Shown piece after piece: positions 37,601 to 51,192 of a DNA stretch of 64,000 bases. Each line of letters opens with the position of its first letter. Position 1 is the first letter of the stretch. Source of the stretch: Crotophaga sulcirostris (lineage: Eukaryota > Chordata > Aves > Cuculiformes > Crotophagidae); contig VYZB01000024.1 in the NCBI GenBank assembly GCA_013397455.1, positions 645,155-709,154 of the forward strand. The letters run 5' to 3'. Made by a program: the position numbers and the translations under genes. Below the pieces are notes generated by a model. It did no database searches. It was not told where the DNA came from and saw only the letters and a program-made list of their open reading frames with translations.

Positions 37601-40600
37601 CCTTGCTCAGTGGCCGTTCTCGTCAGCAAGTTAATTCTGGCCAGCCTGGCCATGACAGCATTTGTCACCTGTCAGTCCACTTTTGCATAAAAATTTGTAC
37701 TTTATTTTCCTTCTAAGTTTTTTTTAAAAGACCCTAATAGCCTGTTGTCAATATAAAATGAAAAGCCTAATATTTACCATTCTGGAGGAAGCAGCTAGGG
37801 CACACACAGAAGTCATTATTCTCCAAACATTGGTGGCAGTTGGCTGGTGCTGAGTCCCTGGCTCTGCTGTGCCACAGGCCAGACTCAGGCACTGCAGATG
37901 CAGGTGCAGAAATGCCTTCCTGGAACAACAGCCATCTGCACAATCCTTCATCACACTCTTCCAAACTGCTTGGAAGAAAGACATTTTTGTGGGTTGAGTG
38001 AAAAATGTTATATATTTTCTTTCTGAGACAATGAATTTAAGTGTGGGGCATTTTAATAAAAGTCCAGGAATAACAAATGCATTTTTCAGTGCTACTAGAA
38101 AATGTCTAATGATCTTTAAAGCAGAAATATTTTGGCTTAGATCACTGTTGGTTATTTTTCAAATAAGAAGCAGCCTTGTTTCTGTCATTAACTGAAACTG
38201 TGAAAAGCCATCAGCAGATGTAAAGCAGATCTGCTCTTAGCACATCTTTGTATCCCTGCTTCCTGGTTAATGCCTAAACCTATCTGACTGGCTTCACTCC
38301 ATAAGAGGTTAAGAAGCTGGTGAGAAATATGCAGAGAAATACTGACAGATATCTCAGCATTGTCCCTAGCAGAGGATTGCAGGTGCTGAGTGAAGTGGAC
38401 CTGAATAAGGACATGGCCTCAGTGGAAAGCATCCTTACTGCAGCCATACTGCTTGCCATAGCCTTCATTGTCCAGACAAGAATTCAGCCTGTGCAGCATC
38501 CCTAAAGTTGAGACTGGTTGCAATACACAATATCCCAGCTGCCAGCACATTTACAACAATTGCAATTGTAATGTGTTCTAGTTGCTACAAGTTAAAATGT
38601 ATTTTGTTTTGCGCTCTTATTCTGCATTTAGTCATATTTGCACAACTCTCAAACCACAGGGAAGAACACAAGGTGGGTTAATGAAGAGGTATTTTTACCA
38701 TAGGGCAAGAGGCAACAATAGATAGTGCAGCTCTGCCGGTTCTAGCCGCTGCTTTACTTCCCATATCTGGTCAGTGGCTTGGGAAGTCAACCATGGCATT
38801 TATAATTCAGTCTATGCTCCAGTCTGCTGAACCACCGCATTAGCCCGATTTAACCTGCATTGGTTTTCTTAGTAAGTCAACTCCCTTTGTTCTTAAGGTT
38901 CATCTACATTATGAAGGAACTCCTAACCAGAGCTGTTTTCTTTGTTACATGGGTTATGCTGCAATGTTATTCCTCTCTTCTCAAATAAACAGAAGGATCA
39001 TATGGCTGTTTAAAGAAAAGTAGAACAAACATAATTCTGTTTTGTGTGGGTGACTTTCCTTGGAAGTCATCTTACTTTGCATTGGGCTGAATTTGGCAGC
39101 CTGCCTTTTTGGGAGGTTGGCATGTATTACCTTTTTATTCACTGGATCTCATTTATAAAAGGAAAAAGCAAGTCCAAAAAGCTTCTTCAAAATGTCAGAC
39201 CAGGAGACAGACCGAAGTTGCAGAGATGGTTTAGTTTATTTTAGCAAAGATTCTGTTACAAACTCGCATTCCAGTTTGGGTTGACATAATATTGTTATAT
39301 GTTTGCACCATATGTTTATAATTTTAAACAGCTTGGGGGAAAACAAACAAAAACTCTGCCTCCTGCTAGAGGGACCTATTGGCAATATAATTTTGGGCAG
39401 AAAATTCAGATGGTGAATTGTATCTCTCAGAACATCAATCAAATCTCTTCAGCAAAGAATGAGTAAACAATACTTTTATTAACCTGAATTTAGTCACTGA
39501 TAGTGTGTTAGTTTCTTAAGAATTTTTTTTTTTTTGAGAAACAGATAATCAGATAAATCATTTTTTTTCTATGATAGTGCACTTTCTTTATGTACTTTAC
39601 ACTACTAGTAAAGGTTTTTTTTAATGTAGTCCATAATGAGGAACTTATTTTAATTATAAAAAGCCCATTTTATGCCATGTGCCACTGGCTCTTGTGGAGC
39701 TGCTGCGGCTGGCCCTTGCAGAAGTCATTGTACTGTACCAGAATCACGAGGTAGCCAAACTACATCTCTTCATTATGTTAAGGTACTATGAAACTTTTGT
39801 GGTTTTATTCAGATACTTTTAATGAAACGTGTGCTTGGTTGAAATACTCAGACCTGTAATTTTGCATGATCTCCGAATGATGAAGATTAATTTAATTGAT
39901 TTACAGAACCCATTCTTGTGAAGCTGGTGCTCCCAAGAGCACTGTTTGCGTCTCTGTTTGCTCACAAAAGCACAAGAGCTTTTGGATATTTTGTTATTTT
40001 TAATGCCATTTAGATCTTGTCTTGTTACTAGAATTAATGATGGAAATAGCTTCTCTGTACCCTGGTCAGGTTATTAATGGAAGTTTCTTGAGACTGAGAA
40101 AACAGAACTTCAGTGCACTGTTGGTATGGTGGGATCTGAGGCTGTGGGAGCAGAGGAAGTCTTCTTGCAGGAGGGTTTCCACTGAACTGAGATTACATTA
40201 GAGTGGTTTTGCCTCCAGTTTGTCAGCATTCCCCATTGACATTATTCATATTGCATTACCATCTAGAAAGCACGTCTGGAAAAATACAAGAATTAGGCTT
40301 TAGCTAGGAAAGCACCAAGCTCCAAGGCAGGTGCTTAAATGCTTTGGAGAACTGAGTCCTTGCAGGGAAACCCACATATATATATGGGTTATGTATATTA
40401 GTATATTTAAAGCTGGAATACTCTCTCTTGTACTTGGCACTAAACACTAATTAAATACAATTACTTACACCTATATTTGGGAAACACATACAAGTATGAG
40501 CAATACAAAATTAGATGGTCTGACCTCTTGACAGACTGTTTCAAGTAATGTTAGTTGTTCATATTAATGCAAATCAAATGTAATAATTAGTGATTCAGAG

Positions 40601-41390
40601 AAAATTATGGGAAAAATCAGAGTTATTCAGAGCATTAGTAGGGAAAGAATAAAGCTCTTAAATGGGCGAACTGCATTTGATGAATGCCACAGGTGCAACA
40701 ATTTTCAATACACCTTTGCTAGGCTAATAGCAATAAATGAGGCTCTGAGCTCAGTAAGGGGTGTCAGGCAGTCTTCTAATAACAGTAATTCTGAAATAGT
40801 AGGTGACTATGAGCTTAGAAGTGAAAAAGGGAAATCAAAATACTGTCTCAGTCTTATTGAAGGAAGCTTTTAACTTATTTTAATTTGTAACAAAAAAAAA
40901 AAGCCCCAAAAATCTGCCCTGAATAACACAACTTTTACCATTCCAGAAATGTTGTAAATATATTACAAAACAAGCTTTGGAGGACTGTGGACTTTGAATC
41001 AAACCTGACAGAGGGTTCCAGTGTAATAAATTACTGAAGAAGGCCAGAAGAATGGGGGAAGATAAAGATCCTCAGTGAGGCTTGAACAGGTTCTGATGGT
41101 TGTTGTGTCTTATCTATCTCCTCAAACCTGCCTATTTTCCCAACTCCTCCTTCACCCGAGCCAGCAGCAGAAGTGAGCTTTGGGAGTTTGGGGGAGGCTG
41201 GAAGGAAGGGGAGGATCCCAGAGGTAGCACCCTTATGAGTGGCAGAGGGGATTAAAAGCACTAGGAGTGCTTGGCAGTCAGCAGCAGTGATCTGGCCCTT
41301 GGGAATACTTACACCCAGCTAGTTATATGACCTGTGCTCTCTACATATTTGGCTTTCACAGCAAATTCTGAGAGAGTGGCTACCACACGG
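34646..41390. other. Single-copy DNA, nothing recognised
   Basis: Contains an acceptor-like pyrimidine tract ending ...ccctgtctcag at about 37313, followed by a short frame that closes after 12 codons; a 13-T run near 39523; an AT-rich near-palindrome at 40369-40390; and a 12-A run near 40891. At about 36445-36472 a 12-base unit is duplicated, giving CACGTG and CACATG E-box-like sites. No gene is called. Confidence 0.6.
40369..40390. repeat. 22-bp near-palindrome with alternating TA core
   Basis: The arms aaccca and tgggtt flank an alternating purine-pyrimidine core (catatatata). It could extrude as a small cruciform but carries no other signal. Confidence 0.85.
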
Positions 41391-41394
41391 AGCC

Positions 41395-41412
41395 GGGGGG
41401 GTGGGGGGGCGG
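41395..41412 (+). other. G-run with G-quadruplex potential
   Basis: Seven G, one T, seven G, C, GG. Each seven-G run can supply two GGG tracts, so an intramolecular quadruplex is possible. The surrounding ~100 bp is not otherwise GC-rich. Confidence 0.75.
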
Positions 41413-44400
41413 ATTTACAGCCAGGTGTTTGCAGTTTAAGCATTCCTAGCTGAAATATTTATGTTCTGCCATTGTACCACAACTAATTTATTGGGGGCTG
41501 TTGCAAAGGTGATAAAGAGATGTGGGGGATAGCAACATGTTTCACCTAGCAGTACAGTAAATAACTCAGGTGCTTTTGGATACTGAGGATAACCACATTT
41601 CTTCTTTAGATATCTAGTTATTTAAATTGAGCATAAAATATCTATTCTGGTACTTAAACATTAATCTAGCTGAAGACAGTTAGTTGGTATTGTCACATAT
41701 TGGAAACAGAAAAAGGGATGAAAAGCTGGGGATTGGTGCAATGGGAAGTTGTGGCTGTTGTGCTCCAGCTGCAGGTGCAGCATAGGGCTACCCAAACTCA
41801 TTCTGCGACAAGACAAGGAAGGATTGTTATTTTGATTGTCTCTTTCAATTATTATTTCTGTCTTGAGTTTCACGTGGTTGTTCTTTCAGCAAGCCCACAA
41901 CTTTCCATGGGGCTGGAGCATCACTCTGTATCCAGACTCCAAGCTCAACCAGGATTATCTGGTTCTCCTTATGCTGCTCACTTGGGGAATGCTGCTGCTC
42001 CCAGTTTGTGCCAGTTGGGATAATGGGGTTTCTACTTTGTGGATTGTTGCCTGCAGAATCTGCAAAAGTATACCTTATTCTCATTACAGACTTTGCTTTT
42101 CTGAGTACGGTCTCCTGTCTTTGACTGCTCTTGGGTGAAATTGTGTAGGATTTTTTTGAAATGTATTGCTATTGTGCTTGTCAAAATCAACTTGTTCGGA
42201 AAAGTAACTACACCATATTCAGAAGACACTTTTTCAATGTTTTGTTTCTCCAGCTGTTTGAAAGCAATGATTTACATAGCCATAGTGGAATGGCAAATGT
42301 AGATAAGGAAACCAGCCTGCAGGCACTTGCCATCTGCATTTAACTGTATTATAAATGCCAATTAATGCAAGTGTTGACAATTTGTTAGATCTTTAGTACC
42401 TGCCTGAACAATGACCCAAAAGAGTCAGGTGGAACTTCATTTGAACTACTTTTCAATCTAAAATAAAGTAGCTCATCACTTGCACAGAGGGACTTTCCTT
42501 CAACAACCTGGCTGTCCTCCAGGTAATGGTTCAGAGGCCTTTGCAGCTACATTGGGAAGAGGAGGTGATTGCGAAGGAATAACAGTAGCTGCCAAGTGTG
42601 GAAATCTCACAGGTGGAAGATATTGGGAGATGTTCCCCAACATGTCCCTCTGCTGTCTCCTGGGGTACAACACGCCTTCTGCAAATACATTGCTGGTGTC
42701 AGGAAGGGAATGAATGTGCTGCTCCAGAGCTGATCTTTCTGATAGGAGGCAGTAGCCTTCCTGGATACCTCTCTGCAACAACTTCATGCATAGCCTTCTC
42801 CCAGTGCTTTCCCTACAGAGAGCACTGCTGATCCAGCAGCTTGAGAATGGTGCAGGATATCTGGTTTGGGGCTACTGCAAACTCTCTTGGCAAAATATCC
42901 ATACTGGGTGTATGAGAAGTGCCTACATAGCTCAGTGCTTCCTGGTCGTGTCATCAGGTGGTGCCCCAGATCAGGGCTCCTCTCCAACAAAGGCATAGAC
43001 TTACAAAGCGAGCTGAGACTGCAGCAGTGTGGCTGCTGCTACGTATTTGCCACTTCAGTCAAACAGGTAATTTGGGAATTCAACAAATGATAAATCTGGA
43101 TATTCTGCTCTGTGCTCTCAAAGACATTTTCTGTGTAATCTGAAAGCTCCGAGTATATGGCTTTCTCTGAGATACAGAGAAGGCACAGGTAATTGATATT
43201 ACTAGAAAGAAAAGTGAGTGTATTGAATTAATTTGCTTAGCCCATATAGGTGCATTGTCACAGCGAAGTTTCATTTCCAAATGTTTAACCCCTGGTTACA
43301 TGTTTTAGCATGACACTATTCTTCTCAGCTGGGAAATCCTCTGCTTAAAAACTTACCCTCTACAGATCTGAAGTCTGGAGCAGAGCAGCAGTCATGAGTA
43401 TCTCCCAGGTCTGCTGTAATCATGTCTATTTAAAATCTGCATGCTAAAATTAAGAGATCAAACTCAGCCTGTGCAACAACCAACGGCTAATGAGCCTGTA
43501 GTAGAGAGCAAGCAGGTAGACACCTTATTTTTTGTTAACTGCTGACAATTGCTGTGGCTCATTCATACTCACCACATGTGATGGAGCAGACAAGCTGGCA
43601 GTATTTTGTGGCAGGCCCTGCAGCACTCAGTCCATGCTGTCAAATGTGGCATGAAACTGAGCCTCTAGTTTCAGCTGGATGAAGGAAAAGCAGCAGATAT
43701 TCCTAAAAGAGGGGGTTATTTGTTCTCTGTTCTTGTCTTTTGAGAACTGCGGTCACCCTTGACAACTGAGTCTGTACGCAGCATATGCTGTAGGAATGAT
43801 TTTCAACTTATTAACTACAAAAACATCAGAACATGTAGTTGAATTCACCAGTTAAGAGGTCTGGTTTTAATTACAACCTAAGTGCGTTACAGAAGTGAAT
43901 GTGGATTGATGTTGCAGAGGGGGGATACAAGGGCAGACAGAGACAGTCTGACTCCCTTGCTTGGTAGCTATTTGATGGGAGGTAGCTCTGGGAACAGCTA
44001 TGGATTGTCACCAGCACATACTGTGTCGCTGCTAACACTCAGCCAGGTGGATTCTGGTGGCGTGGTGCAGAACTGGGTGCTATTTGGAGGTGCCAGCAAG
44101 GAGCCCCCTCCCCGCATGCACCTGGAAGAGCTCCCAAACTCCAGAGCCTTCACTCACTCGCTGTGGAATAAAAAGCAAATTCAATTGTTTTATCTGGAGT
44201 CTGGGGAGAGGATGTGCAAGATCAAAGTCAAAAACATAGCCTTGAAGTAGTGCTTTCCTTGAAGATTTCACTTTCAGCTGAAGTTACTCCCTTCCTAGAC
44301 TGTGAGGAGTCTCAGAAATGGGGATTGACATCTGCCTTAGTGCTACTGAGAACACTGAACCTGCTAAAAACATGCAGGTACTCTTGAGGCCAGGACATAG

Positions 44401-47400
44401 AGAAAACTGCCCTTTCCTCACTCAGGGTCAATGGCAGAAGAAACCTGCTGGTCTTTTCTGAGTGGTGTGCTGGCCCTGGGCACCTTGGCCACCAAAGTGC
44501 CCCTGTGCCACTTGCCCTCAGCCACTGTCTGACCACACGGGGATGGGGGCAGCCCGGTCGTGCACTGTGCACAGCTTTCATCTGCTGTCCCCCATGGAGA
44601 GAGCTGCTGTCACTGCTCCAGGGCTGGCTGTGAAAACAGTCCCATGTTTCATAAAAAGGGCAGCAGACTTGGGCATTTGTTTTACTTCCTTAGACATGGC
44701 AAAGATAATTAAGAATCACAACCTTGCATTTAATCTCTGAGGAGGTTGAAAATCCAGTACACTAAGTTAGATTTTGAAAGAGCTGAATGTACAAAAACTA
44801 CAACAGGTATACAAAAAATGAACAGTGAGCTTCTATAGAATATTTTCAGCAGGCACTAGATATCATGGATGCCTGTCTATTTTCTTACTTTGTTCAGTAA
44901 CAAATCTGTCTTGGGGACAGCATGTATAACGTGGCTTCCTATTGCCTCCACCCATTAATGAGATTTATTTTTTTGCAAAACTTGGCTGCAAAAGATTAAA
45001 ACACTAATGACTGTGATTTGCATCCTTCTTTTTTGAAGTTTATATTTGATATTGCACCTTGACACCAAAGCAAAAATTGTCAGTGTTAAGCATTAATAAA
45101 TGTTTCACATGTATGTATGAAAGAAATCTGTGATTTAACAGGATTGCAATAGGTTTACTTATGAGAATATGCTTTTTAATTACAATAAGCCAGTGTTTCG
45201 TGATAGAATGATGAGGGGAGAGGCTTCATGAGTCCTACCAGTATCTTTCTTTGTTCTGCATCATTGTGAGAAAAATTACAGTATTTTTTTCTGTCTTAGA
45301 TAAGACATACACAAAAAAAGACTTTCATAATAGTACCATACTGAGTCCTTGAAAAACAGTTGTGATATGTTACCGATTATTTATGAAGGGAATCTTGGAG
45401 AAATGCTCTGAATATAATACCTTTCTGCTTTTTTATACTACCTATATTTTGTTAAATAGCACAATTATCTTGGTTTGAAAATAAAACTCTCCTTTTATAC
45501 CTCTCCTTTTCACACAAATATAAATACACAGATAGATTCACCTTTTCAATGGATCACGGATGGCATTTTAATCTAGAAAATGGCACAAAATAATCCGATT
45601 CCTGGAAGCTGTGGCTAGTGAAATTCAAACTTTAAGTGAGTATTTTTAGCACTTTTAAAGAATGAAGATAAGACTGGTGCAGTTCCCTCAGAGATGTGCT
45701 AGATTTTCCACTGAATATATGCTCCCAAAACAAAGAGATGTAATTACAGGTGTTGGACTTTATATAGGAACTATGGAGGAACTGGATAGATTCTCTGTTA
45801 CTACAATGTTATGTCCAGTGCATAAGTGTATACAAACAAATAATGACAAATTATTGTGGCTACTTCTTTGGCATTCAAATCTATTCATTTACTCAGAGTA
45901 CTCAAGCCACCATGAAATCCTTGTCTTCTTTGGTTCTGTTCTGCATTCTTCTCTGGTTTGAGCTCTCTAAACTTGTTATTTAGGCTTTTTTAGTTTTCCT
46001 CAATGCTGTGGACTATGTAGTATGCCCAGCAGAAAAATAGTCAGCCTGGGGAATATTGTAAGGCAGCTGCTCTGCATTAGTCAGTGGGTCATCTCTTTGT
46101 TTTGCTACTTAATGTTCCTGGTTTGTTTTCCATGGGAATATGTCTACTCAAAGTTGAAGAATAGCAACTGTTTTTCTTCAAAGCAGTCTAAATGCCGTTC
46201 TGTAGTGTGATCAGTGGCAGTCTGAATGTCCCTGACTTGTTGCATTAGGAGTGCCCAAGCATGAGCAGCAAGGTAAGAGAGCTTGTGGTGGCTACTTTGA
46301 GCTTAGAAAATAAATACACAGCAGAATAAACAAGTGCTACTTGAGCAACAGGGAAATTTTATGCCTGGTTTGACATCCTTCAGTTCATTAAACATCTCAG
46401 TGACTAATGGTGTGTGTGAGATGGTAAATGGTATGTATGCTTTTTTAATTTTTTTTTCCCAGAAATGGACAGTATTATCAAGTGCATTGCCATAAGAAAG
46501 AATATAAGTCACTAATAAGTAATCCCTTAATATAAACAAGGAATAAAGGATGCAATAATAGCTTAACATAAATAAATTGGCATAACACGGCTGTAGCATT
46601 TGTTGTTTTCATTAGATATTGAGTTTGGTTAGTCTTGTGTAATTGCAGAGAATAACTAAGTGCTCTTGAAAAGTTGAAGGATACTTAAATATTGCCTCAT
46701 TGAGAGATAAAGTACACAGATACAGGTACAAAAGCTAAGGTTGAATGTTCTGCAGTTGAATCTTTTCTCTACCATAAATAATTGCCCTTCTCTGTCTCTA
46801 AGCTTGAGCTCCCGTGCGGGCTGTTGCAGGGGCATGGAGACACTGGTCACAGCCGGAGTTGGTAGCAGCCAATCTGTCTGACAAAAGTGTTTGTGAGACT
46901 TTTGGGCACCTAGAATCCTCACACAACTTTTTCTAAAGAAAAATGTTTTTTCTCAGGAAAATAAGAAAACTTTAGCAGGAAACTTTAAAGGGAAATTTAG
47001 CGGTGAGGTGGCAAAACCCTAAACCCCAAAATTTTTGTTCTAATGAATGTTCTATTAGAATGGTCTATTCATTCTTTTCTTTTTTACTAGGGCTACTTAC
47101 ATGTTTTAAGACATTTTAATAGATATTTCAATATGTCAGCTCTTGGCTATGTGTGATTCCTTTTTATGTCATTATAGTCCTTCCTCATATTCTATTATAG
47201 AATATAGATCACCAATAGATCACTGTATCATCAGTGCCTGGGATTTAATGTGTATGGAAATGTCAGATTCATAAAATGCTACGCTAAGCCTTAATTCATA
47301 AATCAGTCACAAAGGAATTTCATTAAGCTCACGGTGTTAAAGGAAGGAAAAAGCTTTAGAGGATCCATAAATAATGTAAAACTAATTGGAAAATATTTGT

Positions 47401-50400
47401 ATGAAAGGCGATTAAAAGTCACCAGTATTTTTTCACAACAGTCCAAATAGATTTGTAGAAGGCTGAGAAGTCTGTAATTTATTTTTATTTTTAAACCTAA
47501 TCTAGAAAACATCTAGTTCTGTTTGCAAGCAGCACTCTTCATTTGCCAGAGTAGCGTGGGCTACTTGTTAGCAGGACTGAAAGAGGAGTTCAGAAAGTAA
47601 TGTGATGTTATCGAGATGGCCATGGATGCTGAAGTAAAAATATTTCATTCCCCATTTGTACCACCTGCAAAGTGAAGAATGCTACAGAGCTATATACACC
47701 TCTGTGTAGCTCCCTAGCACTGAGACATGGAGAATCATGATCAGAGACACGTGTGTGCTTGAGGATATGCCAACCTACGTGAGTTTTAGCCTATCCCCTG
47801 GGAACATCCCAGGTTACCGTTTACTCTTTGCCAGTTCCTGTTGTGTCTGTGGGAGTGGTGGGAACTCACTGATGGTGGTCTCTGTGTGAGCCGGTGGGGC
47901 TGCAGATGAGGTGTAGAAGCTTTGTGGTACAAGCTATTTAAACTGCTTTGCTCAGCTTCACTATGGTCTTTCCCCTGCCTGGTATCCTCGAGGCATTTGG
48001 ATGAGAACCAATACCTCCTCGTAAGCTGTATCCTAGGCAAAGCTGTCTCAGGGGGCACACTAAATCTTGAAAACTGGTCCTATGTTGATCCAGTGAAGAC
48101 TGCTTAGGAGCTGCTGCCCTTGGGCTGGAGAGGACGTTACCGGAATAAGCAAGTACAAATATGGCCCTGTGTCTGGGGTGCCTGGTCAGTTGCTCTCCAT
48201 GCCACATCCATCCTGCTCTGGATGAGCATCTGAACTTGGCCTCGTAAAGGTCTCTTTCTATACAATACATTCAATTTAGAGTAATGCATTATGGTAATTT
48301 TTGCAGTTGCTAATGTATGGCTAATGCCTGATAATGTAAATGTGTAGATAAAGTGATGCAAGTTATTCACACTGCAAGATATAGCAGATGTCACAGTCCT
48401 GTCCTAGGAAGAGACATGAGGCTCTGGGTCTTTTTACATCTGAGTTATATGGTTCAGTTTTAATGCATCTGGGGGGTTAGTTTAGGGTCACTTTGTTATC
48501 TGGGCCATGTCATCTACCTCTAGTTACACAAAACTAAGCAGGCCTAAGAAATTTTTTCCGGATATTATTATTCTGTATTTTAAGGCATTCCACTGTAAGC
48601 AGCTCTGAATGTAGCAGTGACCCCTTTACTGCTTTTCAAAATGAAAGATCTCTCAAGCCATAGGGTTTATTTTAAAAAAAAAGTACAGAGCTGAAATGAA
48701 ATTCCCTAAGCACAGCCAGTGTCTCCTGTGCTCCTTTGCACCACTTTCCATTTTCGGCACGAAATAAAAAGAGTATCTTGGCTGTGTATAATTAATGTCA
48801 TGGAACTGTGATCCTGGCATGACACACGCTGTATCAACGAGAGCAGAAGGTAAGAAGAAATCATGATTGCTCAGCAATTTACACGGGAGGATGAAGGGGA
48901 AAGGCATTTTAAATTAATGGTTCTAAGGCCTTGATGTTGCCCTGCCACATTTAATAAATCTTTTCTGAGCAATGTCTCCTGCGAAGGGGGACTTCACAGT
49001 CGCTTAGGGAATACCAAACAGGTACCTTTTTCAGGACAAAACTGTTTTTATATTTTGCTTCAAAATGCATCTCATGGAAGGAAGTAGTGTTTCAGTTTAT
49101 AGAGTAGCACTGGATGTCTACTAACTACAAAGAAGAGTACTTCTTCTCAAAGCCATTTATCTTTGAAACAATATCTGTTCCATTTGATAAAAGGCTGAGC
49201 TCTCCCCACTGTTCTAGGGTGCCACAGAGGAGGGCTATCTGAAGGCTAATCCTGCACCAGTAAGGTAGAATTGCCCCTCGATATCTCACAGCCCAGCTGT
49301 GAGCTCAGACTCCAGCTCTCTGTGATCTTCAGTACGTGGATGGCTCTGCCTTTGCAGAGAGCTCTGCAGCATTCTGTGCCCTGTAAAATCAGTTACTTCA
49401 TGCAAGCACCACAGCACATTTAAATCTTTCTTTAGAACAATGGGGGAATACGTTTGGGTGCTTCTAAACCTTTGGGAAAAGAGCAGGGATGGGAAATCTC
49501 TGTGCATAGGGTATTTAAAACACTGATCTGACATTTGGAGTGTTTCAGCAGCAACACTGTTTGGCAGTGGGCAGTACTTCTTCCCCTCACAAGGCTTTCT
49601 GCATCTTTTGGCAGACCTGGCAGCGTACATCGTACAGCATCTGCTGTGAGTAGTGAGTAACCTCACATGTTACATATGTTCCTCTCACAGCCTTCAGTGG
49701 TGGAGCAGATCAGTCTTCACGTGAACTGATTGCTTTAATTGACATTTATGACATAGTAGTTAGTACACAGTGAGAGAAGGATAGATAGTATTAAGGACCT
49801 GCCTTAATACATTCAGTAGCTGTTTATGTTCCTTGTAGTGCACTACCAATGCACAAAAAGCTTTCACCTCACATTGCCTGCTTCTGGGTACTAAAAACAC
49901 TTGAGCAATAGCACAAGTGACTCCCTTATGACAGTTATTTCCCAAAAATAATTCCTTATGCCTCCCTCATGACTGTCATTTGCTACAAAATCATTTCCAC
50001 TATGATCCGTACAGAGCTGCTAATGCATTTTTTGACTAAAAGCAACCACTGCTTAGCACTGGAATCATAAAAAGATTGCAGAGGAAAAACAAATAGGAAA
50101 AGAATTGCACCATGTGTGTACAGGCAAAAGCATGGAAGGGATTGGAGGCAGGGGGTGAACTTTCCCCTTGGCTGGCAGGGCTGGCAGCTGCTGTTCAGAG
50201 GGTCACAGTGTAAGGACCAGAGCCTCTGTGCCCTGATGGTCACAACCAACCACAAAGGCTGCATCTCCTCAGGGTCATGTGCAGGAGGATCAAGATGAAG
50301 CCTAGGGAGGAGAGGGAAGGGAAGTGCCAAAAGGTCTGTTTAGACTTGTCCTGGTATGCCTGGATGGAAATGGCACATATCTAGCCCTGCACAGCATTCT

Positions 50401-51119
50401 TGTGGGCAGGCACAGCCCCGTGTGTCAGTCAGTGTCGCTTCCAGCCATGCCCAGCAGCTTCATTTCACCTTTCCATGCTGCAAACTGGTCACTGGTGCAA
50501 CCACCACACTGGTGCTGCTCCAGCCACTACTTCTGTTCTGCAGAAATGTTCTAGTAAGCTGCTCATTTTCTAATGAATGGACAATACATCCTAGAGCATA
50601 CAGAGAAGGTGTTGAGTCCAAACTTTACATGGTCACAGACACAAGGATCATTCAGGAAACTGCAGATTAAGCAAAATACTGGAACAAAACCTTCTGCTGG
50701 TTTCACACAGTCCTAAAGTTTATTGGTTTATAGGATGGTATCATGCTGTAGAGACAGAAATGTAGCCTGCGAGATGTAAACCAGACTCTTTCCATCTCAG
50801 AGAATTTAAAAACATGACTTCAGAAGATAGAAAGAACAGGGCCTTAGCCTTAAAAAGAACAGACAAGTTACAAGTCCATAAAAACAAATACAGAAGAATC
50901 TTCCATAATCAGAGCAAGGAATAATCTGGTGCCAATGTTAATGATGGATAAACAAGAAAAAATGTGCTAAAATTGCGCTATGACTGAGAGTAAATACTAG
51001 GAAAATCCTTATAATGGTAAAGATATAGTGAATTTGGAAGATGGAGGAGCTGTGGGACCTATATAACTAGCAGTCTTTAGTAACATGTTATCATCAGGCT
51101 GGACTGAACTGTTGCTAAG
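41413..51119. other. Single-copy DNA with small GC-richer pockets
   Basis: GC-richer pockets are seen at about 42480-43000, 44460-44640, 47800-48250 and 50140-50520, which is why overlapping open frames of 70-126 codons occur on both strands there (for example minus 49286-49666 and plus 43882-44250). None shows a recognisable domain, and the frames conflict with each other. No CpG island is seen. Confidence 0.6.
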
Positions 51120-51192
51120 GGTGGCTGATCCTGCTTTGAGATGAGGGACAGACCATACAGCTTCTTTAGGTCCCTTCCAACTATAGTACTCC
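51120..51192 (+). mobile_element. CR1 LINE 3' end remnant
   Basis: Reads 'ggctgatcctgctttgagat', a diverged middle, then 'ctttaggtcccttccaacta'. This is the CR1 segment '...gatcctgctttgagcagg...gaggtcccttccaac'. It is short and diverged and lacks a clear octamer tail. Decayed CR1 may extend upstream to about 51040. Confidence 0.62.

Noticed and set aside
44057..44271. Overlapping open frames on both strands at 43882-44271 as a coding gene
   Set aside because: Frames on opposite strands and in different phases overlap in a GC-richer pocket. No recognisable domain, no splice sites that link them, no family match.
49286..49666. 126-codon minus-strand open frame as a gene
   Set aside because: No motif, non-ATG start and no neighbouring exon signals.
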